Below are positions 55,149-64,000 of a stretch of 64,000 bases of DNA, in pieces. Made by a program: the position numbers and the translations under genes. Numbering within the stretch: position 1 is the stretch's first letter; each line of letters starts with the position of its first letter. Source of the stretch: JAVJRN01 sp040218415. Its GTDB lineage: Bacteria > Bacteroidota > Bacteroidia > Cytophagales > Cyclobacteriaceae. Location: contig JAVJRN010000070.1 in NCBI GenBank assembly GCA_040218415.1, positions 1-64,000 of the forward strand, in the 5' to 3' direction. The notes below the pieces were generated by a model. It searched no databases, had not been told where the DNA came from, and worked only from the letters and a program-made list of their open reading frames with translations.

Positions 55149-56747
55149 TCATTGCTCAGAAATCGGTCTAAAATCAGTATCATTGACCCAACTTGTCTGC
55201 ATCTCTTCGCCATTCATATACCGTTCGTAGAAATTCACTCCTGTGGGATCCACATATGGATATTGATCGAACACTTGTCCATTACCCATTATTCTTGGGT
55301 CAGCCTGATTTTTTAACTCATCGTATAACTGGTCTTTGAGTTCAGTCAATATAGATTGATATTTTTCGTCTCCTGCAAGATTGACCATGCATATTGGATC
55401 TTTTTGGATGTTGAATAGCTCAAACTCTGGTCTTTTCTCAAAAGACCATTCCCAGTACTTTAAAGTATCTGGATTGTTCCTTGCATCCAAACATACGGTT
55501 TTTGTAGGTCCACCATCACAATTCAAATAACCTGTTTCTGGATTGCCAGCAGGCCATCTAGCGATCTCAAAATTTTGAATAAAGAGATAATCCCCTTTCA
55601 CTATTCCCCTGATCGGATAGCCCTCATCATTAGGTCTCCCGACATCATGCCTTTCCTTACCGAAAAGCACATGATCACGGCTTTGATCCACTAGTCCTGA
55701 CTCTTCTGAATAAAAGAGATTGGAAAGACTTTTACCTTCGATGGGTTGCATACCACCTGCTAAGGGATCAACTTCTGCCAATTCAAGAAACGTAGGCGCC
55801 AAATCAATAAAACTCACAAAATCTTCGACTTTCCTGCCAGGATTTTTAATCCCATCAGGCCACATAACCGCTAGCGGCATGTGATTCGATAATTCGTATT
55901 CCTGCCCCTTAATTCTAGGAAATGGCATACCATTGTCAGAAGTGACTATTATCAAAGTATTGCTAAGTAGTTTTCTTTCTTCCAGCTCTTGTAACATCAG
56001 ACCCAGTTGATCATCAAAATGCTCTATTTCATAAGCATAATCGAGTAAGTCTGTGAATACTGTATCATTTTGAGGCCAAAAAGAATAAATCTCTTTGATG
56101 TCCGAGAGCTTCTTCCCGCCTTTGGTGATTCCCGATCCATACTCGTATTCTCGGTGTGGTTCCCTGCCTCCATACCAAAACATAAAGGGTTTTCCTTCAT
56201 TGTTTGCATCTATAAAGTCAATAAAATTCGCCGCATAATTATCGAAAGAGATTCCCGAAGTTGGACTTATTAATTTTTGATTGTTGTAAGCCGAGCCAGT
56301 CAATTGTCGGGGCTTTCCGTTGATCTCGCCAGGATCACCAGGAGCCCATCCCTTTCCTGTAAAGCCAACAAGGTAGCCGTTTTCCACAAGGACTTCAGCA
56401 TAGGTTTTGAACTTAGATGGGAATCTACACCAGTGATTGGCTGCTTCCTCTAGTTGCCAAGAATTACGCCCGGTAAGAAGGGCGCTTCGTGAAGGACCAC
56501 ATTTAGCATTGGGAGTGTAAGCATTGGCAAATAATATACCATCTCTTGCTATGCGATCAAAATTGGGTGTACTTACCCAATCGCATCCATATGCTCCAAA
56601 ATGGCTATAAGTGGCATCATCCATAATCGCAAATACGATATTGGGTCGAGATCTTTCAGGCTTGCAGCTAGAAATTAAAACGGATGAGATAGCTACCGAA
56701 AGTAGCAACATATAAATTCTTACCTTCATACTATGTGAATTTTTCAA
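55149..56747 (-). CDS. Family S1 formylglycine-dependent sulfatase, lipoprotein
   Basis: 532 residues. Met7 is a possible start (MKVRIYMLLLSVAI); the signal ends at Cys28 (LISSC), so it is a lipoprotein. The S1 core begins RPNIVFAIMDD, with metal ligands Asp43 and Asp44, and AKCGPSRSALLTGR carries the formylglycine Cys83. TLIIVTSDNGMPFPR holds the second metal-binding Asp-Asn pair. The HWCRFPSKFKTYAEVL stretch after the motif resembles a subgroup of algal-polysaccharide sulfatases, but I cannot give the S1 subfamily. It removes sulfate esters from sugars in the periplasm or at the surface. A formylglycine-generating maturation enzyme is not in the window. It is separated by 3 bp from the second sulfatase gene. 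Confidence 0.9.
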   Translation of the reverse strand: MKNSHSMKVRIYMLLLSVAISSVLISSCKPERSRPNIVFAIMDDATYSHFGAYGCDWVSTPNFDRIARDGILFANAYTPNAKCGPSRSALLTGRNSWQLEEAANHWCRFPSKFKTYAEVLVENGYLVGFTGKGWAPGDPGEINGKPRQLTGSAYNNQKLISPTSGISFDNYAANFIDFIDANNEGKPFMFWYGGREPHREYEYGSGITKGGKKLSDIKEIYSFWPQNDTVFTDLLDYAYEIEHFDDQLGLMLQELEERKLLSNTLIIVTSDNGMPFPRIKGQEYELSNHMPLAVMWPDGIKNPGRKVEDFVSFIDLAPTFLELAEVDPLAGGMQPIEGKSLSNLFYSEESGLVDQSRDHVLFGKERHDVGRPNDEGYPIRGIVKGDYLFIQNFEIARWPAGNPETGYLNCDGGPTKTVCLDARNNPDTLKYWEWSFEKRPEFELFNIQKDPICMVNLAGDEKYQSILTELKDQLYDELKNQADPRIMGNGQVFDQYPYVDPTGVNFYERYMNGEEMQTSWVNDTDFRPISEQ

Positions 56748-56750
56748 GGA

Positions 56751-58214
56751 TCATTTCTGAGCGTTGTAGCTCCTTGATGTGAAATTGAAGATTTCTGATT
56801 CTGTGCGGCTTTGCTCCATCATTTGAGCCATTTCTTTGGCTAATTCGGGATATTCAACAGCTACGTTATTCTGCTCTCCTATGTCCAGAGATAAGTCATA
56901 TAGCTCCGGTGTACTGGTCGGGTCTTTATAAAAATCATAGCGGATCGCTTTCCATTTTCCCTTTCTCACAGCTTGCCTACCTCCTAGTTCGTGGAATTCC
57001 CAGTAGAGCAGATCATGTTGCTCCTGACCTTCCTCACCCAGAAGTGTAGGTTTCATAGAAATCCCATCCCAGTTTGTTTGTTTTAAACTATCAAGACCTA
57101 CCAGACCCGAAAAAGTCGGTAAGAAATCCCAAAAAGCTGAAACTAAATCAGAAGAAGTGCCAGCAGCTACTTTCCCAGGCCAACGGATGATCATCGGTAT
57201 TCTTATGCCGCCTTCATATAGGTCACGTTTATAACCTTTGAGTTGGCCATTGCTATCAAAAAAGTCTGGATCTGCTCCTGCTTCCACATGTGGACCATTG
57301 TCAGATGTAAATATGATGATTGTATTATCAGCTATACCTAGCTCATCGACTTTTTCCAAAACCTCCCCAACATGCCTATCCAGAATTTCCATCATGGCTA
57401 CAAAAGCGGCGTGTGCTTCTCGCTGGGATTCATAAGGTCCAGTTCGGTAATCTGGCCCATCGTCGTAACCATCATATGAACTTTCTGGCAAATACTTTCC
57501 TCGGTACTTATCCATAATGGAATCTGGAGCAATCATCTCGGCATGCGGTATAGCGGTAGGATAAAATAGGAAAAACGGCGTGTCTTTATTTTGCTCCAAA
57601 AAGCTCAGCGCTTGTTCATGAATCAGATTAGGTGCAAAGGCACCTTTAGCCTTATCAAAGTTCGCTTCCAGAGAATCAACTTCATCATTGTGTCTTAAAA
57701 AGTAAGGATAATAATGATGCGCAAAGCGTTGGCAGTTGTAACCATAGAATTCATCAAAGCCCTGATTATTTGGGTCTCCCTCAGATCCTGGATAGCCCAA
57801 TCCCCATTTACCGAAAGCTGCTGTTTTATAACCGGCTTGCTTGAAAATCTTTGGCAAAGTAATAACAGAATCCGGTAGTGGAAATTGACCTTCAGGAAGC
57901 ACTTCCATATTACCTCTGATGGGTGTATGTCCTGTGTGCATGCCTGTGAGCAGGGCACTTCGAGAGGGTGCACATACAGTCGCTCCGGAATAGTGCTGGG
58001 TGAAAAGCATCCCTTGGCTTGCCAACTTGTCGATGTTTGGTGTGGTGAAGTTCTTCTGTCCGTAGCAAGATAAGTCTCCATAGCCAAGATCATCTGCTAG
58101 AATGAAAATCACATTCGGTTGAGTTCTTTTTTCTGAAACCTGTGTGCAAGAAGTTACTTCGCAACCCACGAGAAACAAGAGAACCAGGCCAAAGTGATTG
58201 AAATAATTTTTCAT
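56751..58214 (-). CDS. Family S1 formylglycine-dependent sulfatase (arylsulfatase A-like)
   Basis: 487 residues with a lipoprotein-type signal (FLVGC, Cys18). QPNVIFILADDLGYGDLSCY has metal ligands Asp41 and Asp42; GATVCAPSRSALLTGMHTG contains the formylglycine Cys81 in the canonical C-x-P-S-R motif; AAFGKWGLG is where family members keep a Lys-x-His-type motif (KWHLG), here with Gly instead of His; TIIIFTSDNGPH gives the other Asp-Asn ligands. It looks complete (normal length 450-520). Together with its neighbour and GH27 it would strip sulfate groups and then terminal galactose. The substituted His at KWGLG is worth noting because that residue often contacts sulfate. It lies 9 bp after the GH27 stop. 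Confidence 0.9.
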   Translation of the reverse strand: MKNYFNHFGLVLLFLVGCEVTSCTQVSEKRTQPNVIFILADDLGYGDLSCYGQKNFTTPNIDKLASQGMLFTQHYSGATVCAPSRSALLTGMHTGHTPIRGNMEVLPEGQFPLPDSVITLPKIFKQAGYKTAAFGKWGLGYPGSEGDPNNQGFDEFYGYNCQRFAHHYYPYFLRHNDEVDSLEANFDKAKGAFAPNLIHEQALSFLEQNKDTPFFLFYPTAIPHAEMIAPDSIMDKYRGKYLPESSYDGYDDGPDYRTGPYESQREAHAAFVAMMEILDRHVGEVLEKVDELGIADNTIIIFTSDNGPHVEAGADPDFFDSNGQLKGYKRDLYEGGIRIPMIIRWPGKVAAGTSSDLVSAFWDFLPTFSGLVGLDSLKQTNWDGISMKPTLLGEEGQEQHDLLYWEFHELGGRQAVRKGKWKAIRYDFYKDPTSTPELYDLSLDIGEQNNVAVEYPELAKEMAQMMEQSRTESEIFNFTSRSYNAQK

Positions 58215-58223
58215 GTTTATAGA

Positions 58224-59678
58224 TTAAAGTTCTGCGAAACGAATAAATACCACCCCATTTGGGCTGATTGTAACTTCCTCTTGAAGTTCATTTTTCACCC
58301 ATATATCAGTGAGTTCGTAGCTCTTGTCTCCCTCCAAACCGAAGGTTTGCGCAGATACCTTTAATGTTTGGGTAGATTCAGTTCTGTTAAAAATACCAGA
58401 CCAACCAGCATTTGACTTCTTTTCTCTAGTGGTCCAAATCTCAATACCATGATTATCTGATATCAAGTTACCCATGACGCCATTTTGATTACAAGCCAAT
58501 ATTTGTTTATTTGTTATCAAACTCAGTGAAAAATCATCCAATGAAGGCAAGTCTCCTCCCATCATCAGCGGGGAAGCCGCCAAGGCTCTCATGGTAATAA
58601 AAGTGTACATTTGATCTTTAGTTAATTCACTCCATCGGTTAAATCCTTTTCCTGCAAGGAGCTCAATATTAGCAAGCTCACCAGAAGCTATTTTCTTATG
58701 AACATCCGCCTTAGTGGCTGCTTTGTCTACCCCAGAAGGCCTTGGAGACATAAGCTGCAACTGCCCAAATGGAATCATGTCCATATCGATCCAAAATCCT
58801 AGCTCCTCTCTACCCTGCCATTTCCGCCAAGCGGCAAAGCACTGGTCAATTCCTTTTTGTTCATCCCAAATATCAGGTGTCACTCTGAGCATATTTGCCC
58901 GCTTAAATGTCTCAATATTGTCAGGATTTAGTTTGCCTCCAGGGCTCAGGCTGAGCACCATAGGTCTGCCACATTGAGCTATGGCATTGGTTATGCCTTC
59001 AATTTCTTTTGGAAATGGTACCAGATCATCATATTTTAGAAAATCCACGCCCCATTCTGCCATTTGATTAACCAAAGAATTATAAAATTCCTGAGCTCCT
59101 GGCTTGTCCATATCTATTCCATAATTCTGGTGGTTCCACTCACAAATACTGGTAGTATCCGCAATATCTTGGGCAAAGTAGTTGGTGCCCTTCACTCTTG
59201 TATTCTGATGATAAGCAGCTCTGGGAATTCCACGCATAAGATGTATTCCGAATTTTATACCTAACTTATGACACCTTTCAATAATAGGTTTTAAACCGTT
59301 CGGAAAATAGGTCTCCGAGGGCTGAAGAAGTCCAAATTCATTAAAGTTCAATTTCTTGGCATGCTTTTCTGCAGGGTATCTCGTGCCCTCTTGTAACTTG
59401 AACTCACCGAACCATCCCGCATCTATTATAAAGTACTCATAGCCATGAGGACTCAATTTTTCAGAAAATGCTTCAAGATTCTGCATTGCTGTTTCCTCGT
59501 ACAAGTAAACTCCATAGCTATCAAAACTATTCCAGCCTAAAGGTGGTGTTTGTGCCAGAGGGCTCTGTTTGATTAAAATACTATTGTCCGCTAGATTGGG
59601 TTTCTCAATGGATTGACATGAGATTATCGAAGACAAAATCTGCATTATGATTAAAATTCTTAACACTTTTGGGCTCAT
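58224..59678 (-). CDS. GH27 alpha-galactosidase-like lipoprotein
   Basis: 484 residues. The signal ends at Cys21 (SSIISC), so it is lipid-anchored. The barrel shows TPPLGWNSFDSYG (44-56), YFIIDAGWFG, GIKFGIHLMRGIPR, DFLKYDDLVPFP with nucleophile Asp217, and MLRVTPDIWDE with candidate acid/base Asp269. WSELTKDQMYTFITMRALAA and PLMMGGDLPSLDDF are also typical. GH27 members are mostly alpha-galactosidases or alpha-N-acetylgalactosaminidases; the family is firm, the exact sugar is not. It is the first gene of a GH27-sulfatase-sulfatase run, divergent from the second HTCS, with operator D in between. Confidence 0.88.
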   Translation of the reverse strand: MSPKVLRILIIMQILSSIISCQSIEKPNLADNSILIKQSPLAQTPPLGWNSFDSYGVYLYEETAMQNLEAFSEKLSPHGYEYFIIDAGWFGEFKLQEGTRYPAEKHAKKLNFNEFGLLQPSETYFPNGLKPIIERCHKLGIKFGIHLMRGIPRAAYHQNTRVKGTNYFAQDIADTTSICEWNHQNYGIDMDKPGAQEFYNSLVNQMAEWGVDFLKYDDLVPFPKEIEGITNAIAQCGRPMVLSLSPGGKLNPDNIETFKRANMLRVTPDIWDEQKGIDQCFAAWRKWQGREELGFWIDMDMIPFGQLQLMSPRPSGVDKAATKADVHKKIASGELANIELLAGKGFNRWSELTKDQMYTFITMRALAASPLMMGGDLPSLDDFSLSLITNKQILACNQNGVMGNLISDNHGIEIWTTREKKSNAGWSGIFNRTESTQTLKVSAQTFGLEGDKSYELTDIWVKNELQEEVTISPNGVVFIRFAEL

Positions 59679-59720
59679 ACGTTCAACCTATGTGGTATAT
59701 GGGGAACTATTTTATTTTTG

Positions 59721-59787
59721 TAAAACTAATGACAACCTACCCCTCAGAGAGTGAAATTTTATTCCACATTAGTACCACAAATCGTCT
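59721..59787 (-). promoter_or_regulatory. Promoter with operator copy D, between GH27 and the second HTCS
   Basis: The operator at 59750-59787 reads on the reverse strand TAGACGATTTG, ten bases, GTGGAATAAAA, then TTTCACT. TAGTTTTA (59721-59728), one base off the TAnnTTTG -7 box, ends 21 bp from it, giving the same layout as copies A and B. It points toward the GH27 gene (start 59678). The rest of the 59679-59965 gap carries no gene. Confidence 0.6.
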
Positions 59788-59965
59788 AAAAGCATGAATG
59801 TAATGTTCTAATCAATAGCCACCCATTAAATTGGAATAATATTACTAACAAGCCTAAATGCTTTCTAATATTTGAATGTTTACCCATTGATTCAAGTAAA
59901 AAATGCCAATTTCGAAAAATATGAAAAAGGAATTATATTAAAAGGTTCTATCAGACTCAACACCC

Positions 59966-62900
59966 ATGATAAGAAGAATTTACGGTCTATTTATTATTTT
60001 ACTAACTTCTCATTTTTTTGGATACTCCCAAAAAGCCCATTTCCAGCACATCACTTCTAAAGATGGTTTGTCCCAAAGTGAAGTTTATTCTTTTCTGGAG
60101 GACTCTAGAGGTTTTATGTGGTTTGGCACATTAGATGGGCTAAATCGCTATGATGGATATAACGTTACTACTTTCAATATAGAAAAGAATAACCCCAACT
60201 CTATTAGTAATAATACCATTCGAAGTTTGAGTGAAGATCACTTGGGGAGGGTTTGGATTGGGACCGATGATGGATTGTGTGTTTATGATCCTCAAACTGA
60301 AAAAATCCACCAGATTCGCATCCCGATTGTTCAAAACAGCAGATTAACTATCCATTCAATTGAAGTCTCTGGTAATAATTTACTCATTGGCACTTCGGCA
60401 GGATTGCTTAGAGGATTAGTCAATACCAGAGATCTACAACAAATAGGTTTGAATATCCAACAGATTCGTTACTCAGACGAAAAGGAACAACGAATTATTC
60501 TGGTGAAAAAGAGTGAAAATGGAAAAATATGGATTTCAAATGGTAATTCACTACTTAGTCTCGTACTTCAAGAAAATACGAATCAAGCAATACTGATTGA
60601 TGAGATATCGGCTCTGAGCCTTGATGGGATTAGAAATTTTACGATTGATAAACATCAAAATCTATGGATTTGCACCTATAATTCGGGTCTTTTTCGCTAT
60701 CAAGTCGATGAAAAAGTTCTTGATCAATTCCATCCCAATGATCCAAAAAGCACAATTACTACCTCCAGGACATCAGCCATTACCAGCGACATAAACGGAA
60801 ATATATGGATTGGAACCATAGATAAAGGTCTTCTTTTCTTGAATGCCGATCAATTAAAGGATGCTAACCCTAAGTTTGACATTATCAAGAGTAATCCATT
60901 CGATACCAGAAGTCTTAATTCCAACTTGATCTTCTCGATGTACTATTCAAAAAGTAATTTGCTCTGGATTGGTACCATTGGCTCTGGAATCAACATTTTT
61001 GACCCAACGCAAAAAGAGTTTAATCATTATACAATTCCTCCAACACTATATTCATCAGAATCAGGCTCAAACTTCATACGATCTGTTTACGCTGATGAGC
61101 AAAATCATATATGGATAGGCACTCACAATAATGGACTATACCTATTTGATCGATTGCAAAACAGGTTTCGCAAATTGGGATTTGAGACAGAATCTGTCTT
61201 TTACATATATGCTCTAGATAATGATCGGCTTCTAATCTGCACAAGTGACGGAGTAAGTATTGTCAAATTAAAGAATGATGGTCAATTAGAGATTCAATCA
61301 ACTCCCATCAAACAAGCTAGTTTCTTTGCTCAAGAAAGCAAAAAAGGCACGCTGTGGCTAGCAACCATCGATGGTCTCTATAGGTGTAACCTCAACGATT
61401 CAGGCTTACAAATTAATAGTCGATTCGATACGAAATCTAAACCTAGCCTATCATATAATAACTGTCGGGTACTCCACTATTCAGATAAGCACAAGGAGCT
61501 ATACTTAGGAACAGAAGGTGGTGGACTCAATATTCTTCCATTGAACGACAATCACGAGGTGATCACTAATGCTGTCTATCAAAAGGATAGCTCCGCCGAG
61601 TCAATAAGCAACAACTACATCCGAACTATCATAGAAGATGCCAATCACAATATATGGCTAGGTACCTACGAAGGCCTTAATAAACTTATCAGAAACAAGT
61701 CTCAAAAAGGAGTGTCTTTTAAAAGCTATTCTCAAAAAGATGGTCTTCCAAATAATATGGTTCAACTGTTAGAAGAAGGTGGTGATGGTAATCTTTGGAT
61801 AGGCACTAATGACGGCCTTTGTAAATTCAATCCTGAGGGTGAGCAATTTGTGAGCTATTCCATCACCGATGGGGTTCAAAGTAATGAATTCTCAGAACAT
61901 GCCGTTTATAAACGACCTAATGGTGAAATAATAGTCGGTGGAATTAACGGCTTCAATACATTTTATCCAGATAAAATCCAGATAAATAACAATAAACCAA
62001 CAACGACCATCACAAGCTTCTATCTTTTTAATAATACAGTAAAAATTAGAGATTCAGAAAATCAACGTTCACCACTCCATAAAAGCATTACAGTAACAGA
62101 TTCTTTGTTTTTGCAACCCAATCAAACCAATCTTGGATTTGAGTTTTCAGCCCTAATTCACTCAAATCCGGAAAAGGTTCAATATGCCTACAAATTAGAA
62201 GGTCTCGATCAAAATTGGAATTACACAAATGCTAATAATAGACGCGCTAATTACACCAACCTGGAGTTTGGCACCTACAACTTCAAAGTGAAATCAACTA
62301 ACAATGACGGAAAGTGGGAAGACTTAAATACTAATCTGTATATTCATATCAAGACCCCTTTCATTTTCACCTGGGTAGCATATGTGATTTACGTATTGGT
62401 ATTCATTCTTGTGACCATTTATTTCACAAATTATTCAGTAATGAAATATACCACAAAGGAAAAAATATTACTTGAAAATGAGCATAACCAACAATTGCAT
62501 CAACTGGATGAACTTCGCACTCGATTTTTTATAAATATTTCCCACGACCTTAGAACACCACTAACGCTGATCAGTGAACCACTAAAAGTAATTCTGAAGG
62601 ATAAAGGACTAAAAGCAGAAATAAGAAATAGACTGAATCTTGCTCATCGCAATGTTCAAAAATTACGCTACATCACAGAACAACTCTTGGATATAAGTAA
62701 GGCAGAAGCTGGAAAGTTGACCTTCAAACCGAAAAAAGGAGATTTCATCACGTTCATCAGATTTGAATCTACGCATTTCACTGATGCCGTAAAAAGTAAA
62801 GGTCTTGTCTTAAACATGCATACTGAATACCATTCTATAATCTGCAATTTTGATTCAGATATGATCTCAAAGATCTTCTTCAATCTATTATCAAATGCAA

Positions 62901-64000
62901 TTAAATACACCAAGGAGGGAGAAATCATCGTACGAATCGGGCAAGTATCAAAGCTAAGTCTTGAAAAACTGAAGGATTCAATATATTCTGATTATATATT
63001 GTTAGAGATACAAGATTCAGGGAAAGGAATAGATCAGGAAGATATAGAAAAGGTTTTTGATCGTTTTTATCAAGGTAGTGTTAAAGACGTCAAAGGCTAT
63101 GGGATTGGCTTATCTCATTGCAAAGATTTGGTAGAAGCTCATGCAGGACACATTGAAGCATCCAGCGAACCAGATCATGGAACCACATTCCGCGTTTTTA
63201 TTCCAAAAATTGATGCCATCACAGATCTCACGAGTGAAGATGTCATACAAACAAATGCGCCAAAATTGTTTAATGAGGACATTCATGATGTTGACAACTA
63301 TAAAGATCAGCAAGAAGCGAGCAATCAGAAGAAAATCTTGATCATTGAAGATGATTCTGACATGCGGAATTTTATTTCAGATGAATTGAATCACCATTTT
63401 AATGTGATAGTCGCTCAAGACGGATTAGAGGGGCTTGAACTTGTAGAAAAACACGCACCCGAATTAATTATAAGTGACATCATGATGCCTCATATGGATG
63501 GAATTGAATTTTGTCGAAGAATCAAATCTGATCTGGAAACAAGTCACATTCCAATGATCCTTTTAACCGCCAAGGGTGACTCAAATACCAGATATGAGAG
63601 TATAGAAACTGGAGCAGATGACTACATACCCAAACCTTTTGAAATTGAATACCTGATTTTAAGAATAAAAAATCTTCTTAAATCCAAAGATCAAATAAGA
63701 CAAGCTTTTCAATCCACGAGTGACTTAAAACCATTATCAGTAGCAGTGACTTCTCTCGATAAAAAATTCATATCGGAACTGATGGCTGCCATGGAAGAAG
63801 GCATACCTGATCCTGAGTTTACTGTGAATACTCTGGAATTTAAAATGGGAATGAGCCACACCAACTTCTACAGAAAGATCAAAAGCCTAACTGGAAAATC
63901 TGGAAAAGAAATTCTGATGGATATGAGGATGAAAAGAGCAAAACAAATTTTAACTGATGGTGAGGGAATAAGAATATCAGAAGTAGCATATAGTGTTGGA
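59966..64000 (+). CDS. Hybrid two-component system sensor-regulator (HTCS), cut at the right edge
   Basis: The frame is open from ATG at 59966 to the end of the window, 1345 codons without a stop; perhaps 20-50 residues are missing. A signal peptide (1-22, MIRRIYGLFIILLTSHF, then GYSQ) leads to propeller repeats (VYSFLEDSRGFMWFGTLDGL, RVWIGTDDGLCVY and further blades, to about 670) and a Y_Y_Y domain. A membrane helix is at about 799-823. The kinase has NISHDLRTPL with phospho-His860, then an ATPase domain (NLLSNAIKYTKEGE). The receiver domain (ILIIEDDSDMRNF) has Asp1171 in SDIMMPHMDG. The AraC-type domain (FYRKIKSLTGKSGKEILMDM, ISEVAYSVG) is cut in its second half. It is divergent from GH27 and is the likely reader of the five-copy operator. 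Confidence 0.95.
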   Translation, partial: MIRRIYGLFIILLTSHFFGYSQKAHFQHITSKDGLSQSEVYSFLEDSRGFMWFGTLDGLNRYDGYNVTTFNIEKNNPNSISNNTIRSLSEDHLGRVWIGTDDGLCVYDPQTEKIHQIRIPIVQNSRLTIHSIEVSGNNLLIGTSAGLLRGLVNTRDLQQIGLNIQQIRYSDEKEQRIILVKKSENGKIWISNGNSLLSLVLQENTNQAILIDEISALSLDGIRNFTIDKHQNLWICTYNSGLFRYQVDEKVLDQFHPNDPKSTITTSRTSAITSDINGNIWIGTIDKGLLFLNADQLKDANPKFDIIKSNPFDTRSLNSNLIFSMYYSKSNLLWIGTIGSGINIFDPTQKEFNHYTIPPTLYSSESGSNFIRSVYADEQNHIWIGTHNNGLYLFDRLQNRFRKLGFETESVFYIYALDNDRLLICTSDGVSIVKLKNDGQLEIQSTPIKQASFFAQESKKGTLWLATIDGLYRCNLNDSGLQINSRFDTKSKPSLSYNNCRVLHYSDKHKELYLGTEGGGLNILPLNDNHEVITNAVYQKDSSAESISNNYIRTIIEDANHNIWLGTYEGLNKLIRNKSQKGVSFKSYSQKDGLPNNMVQLLEEGGDGNLWIGTNDGLCKFNPEGEQFVSYSITDGVQSNEFSEHAVYKRPNGEIIVGGINGFNTFYPDKIQINNNKPTTTITSFYLFNNTVKIRDSENQRSPLHKSITVTDSLFLQPNQTNLGFEFSALIHSNPEKVQYAYKLEGLDQNWNYTNANNRRANYTNLEFGTYNFKVKSTNNDGKWEDLNTNLYIHIKTPFIFTWVAYVIYVLVFILVTIYFTNYSVMKYTTKEKILLENEHNQQLHQLDELRTRFFINISHDLRTPLTLISEPLKVILKDKGLKAEIRNRLNLAHRNVQKLRYITEQLLDISKAEAGKLTFKPKKGDFITFIRFESTHFTDAVKSKGLVLNMHTEYHSIICNFDSDMISKIFFNLLSNAIKYTKEGEIIVRIGQVSKLSLEKLKDSIYSDYILLEIQDSGKGIDQEDIEKVFDRFYQGSVKDVKGYGIGLSHCKDLVEAHAGHIEASSEPDHGTTFRVFIPKIDAITDLTSEDVIQTNAPKLFNEDIHDVDNYKDQQEASNQKKILIIEDDSDMRNFISDELNHHFNVIVAQDGLEGLELVEKHAPELIISDIMMPHMDGIEFCRRIKSDLETSHIPMILLTAKGDSNTRYESIETGADDYIPKPFEIEYLILRIKNLLKSKDQIRQAFQSTSDLKPLSVAVTSLDKKFISELMAAMEEGIPDPEFTVNTLEFKMGMSHTNFYRKIKSLTGKSGKEILMDMRMKRAKQILTDGEGIRISEVAYSVG

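Noticed and set aside
1..64000. CRISPR arrays, phage structural genes or a replication origin
   Set aside because: I saw no regularly spaced short repeats, no capsid, tail or terminase genes, and no DnaA-box cluster in the window.

Overview
The window looks like a stretch of a marine member of the Bacteroidota, most likely the Cytophagales. The evidence is two SusC/SusD pairs, two hybrid two-component regulators (HTCS), many Bacteroidota-style lipoproteins, at least six proteins ending in type IX secretion (T9SS) sorting domains, a PID-CTERM-like mini-protein, a Bacteroidota-type integrase remnant and fairly low GC. The taxon is inferred from gene content only. Almost everything is a polysaccharide-utilisation system; a 3-kb graveyard of mobile DNA separates two loci.

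Left locus (1-26068). A divergent regulatory region (about 21550-21934) separates a forward HTCS (21935-26068) from a long reverse series: SusC, SusD, a surface lipoprotein with a duplicated domain, a hairpin terminator, then a tightly packed run of catabolic genes. These are a GH50-like enzyme, a TIM-barrel isomerase-like lipoprotein, a GH5-phosphotriesterase-like fusion, a ThuA-like protein, GH3, a cytochrome c/PQQ-type sugar dehydrogenase, GH2, a clan GH-A enzyme with FN3, CBM6 and T9SS tail, a GH5 lipoprotein and a further secreted protein cut by the window edge. The mix suggests hydrolysis of a beta-linked (possibly algal) glycan plus an oxidative branch (sugar to lactone to acid).

Accessory graveyard (about 26100-29110). 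It holds a decayed IS256-family transposase, a 22-bp piece matching the 3' end of a proline-type tRNA followed by a strong terminator, a frameshifted and truncated tyrosine recombinase, a frameshifted N-terminal piece of a type I restriction methylase (hsdM) abutting it tail to tail, and an unidentified broken fragment. No intact mobile gene remains.

Right locus (29297-64000). Reverse-strand genes encode an unassigned TIM-barrel lipoprotein, a 1664-residue esterase/GH49-like beta-helix fusion, a PID-CTERM mini-protein, two paralogous T9SS surface proteins, a decayed TIM-barrel hydrolase, a second GH49-like beta-helix enzyme, a stand-alone SASA esterase, GH31, a SusE-position lipoprotein, SusD, SusC, two S1 sulfatases and a GH27 alpha-galactosidase. 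A second HTCS runs forward off the right edge. The set points to a sulfated, probably acylated, alpha-galactose-containing algal polysaccharide; the exact glycan cannot be read from sequence.

The most interesting signal is non-coding. A ~39-bp bipartite element, made of two half-sites (about ATGACAATTT and ATGGAATAAA) with a 21-bp period, lies upstream of five separate right-locus transcription units. In two cases it ends exactly 20 bp before a perfect Bacteroidota -7 box. It is probably the operator of the right-hand HTCS and defines a local regulon. The left locus has its own different set, TGTTACA repeats at 21-22 bp steps.
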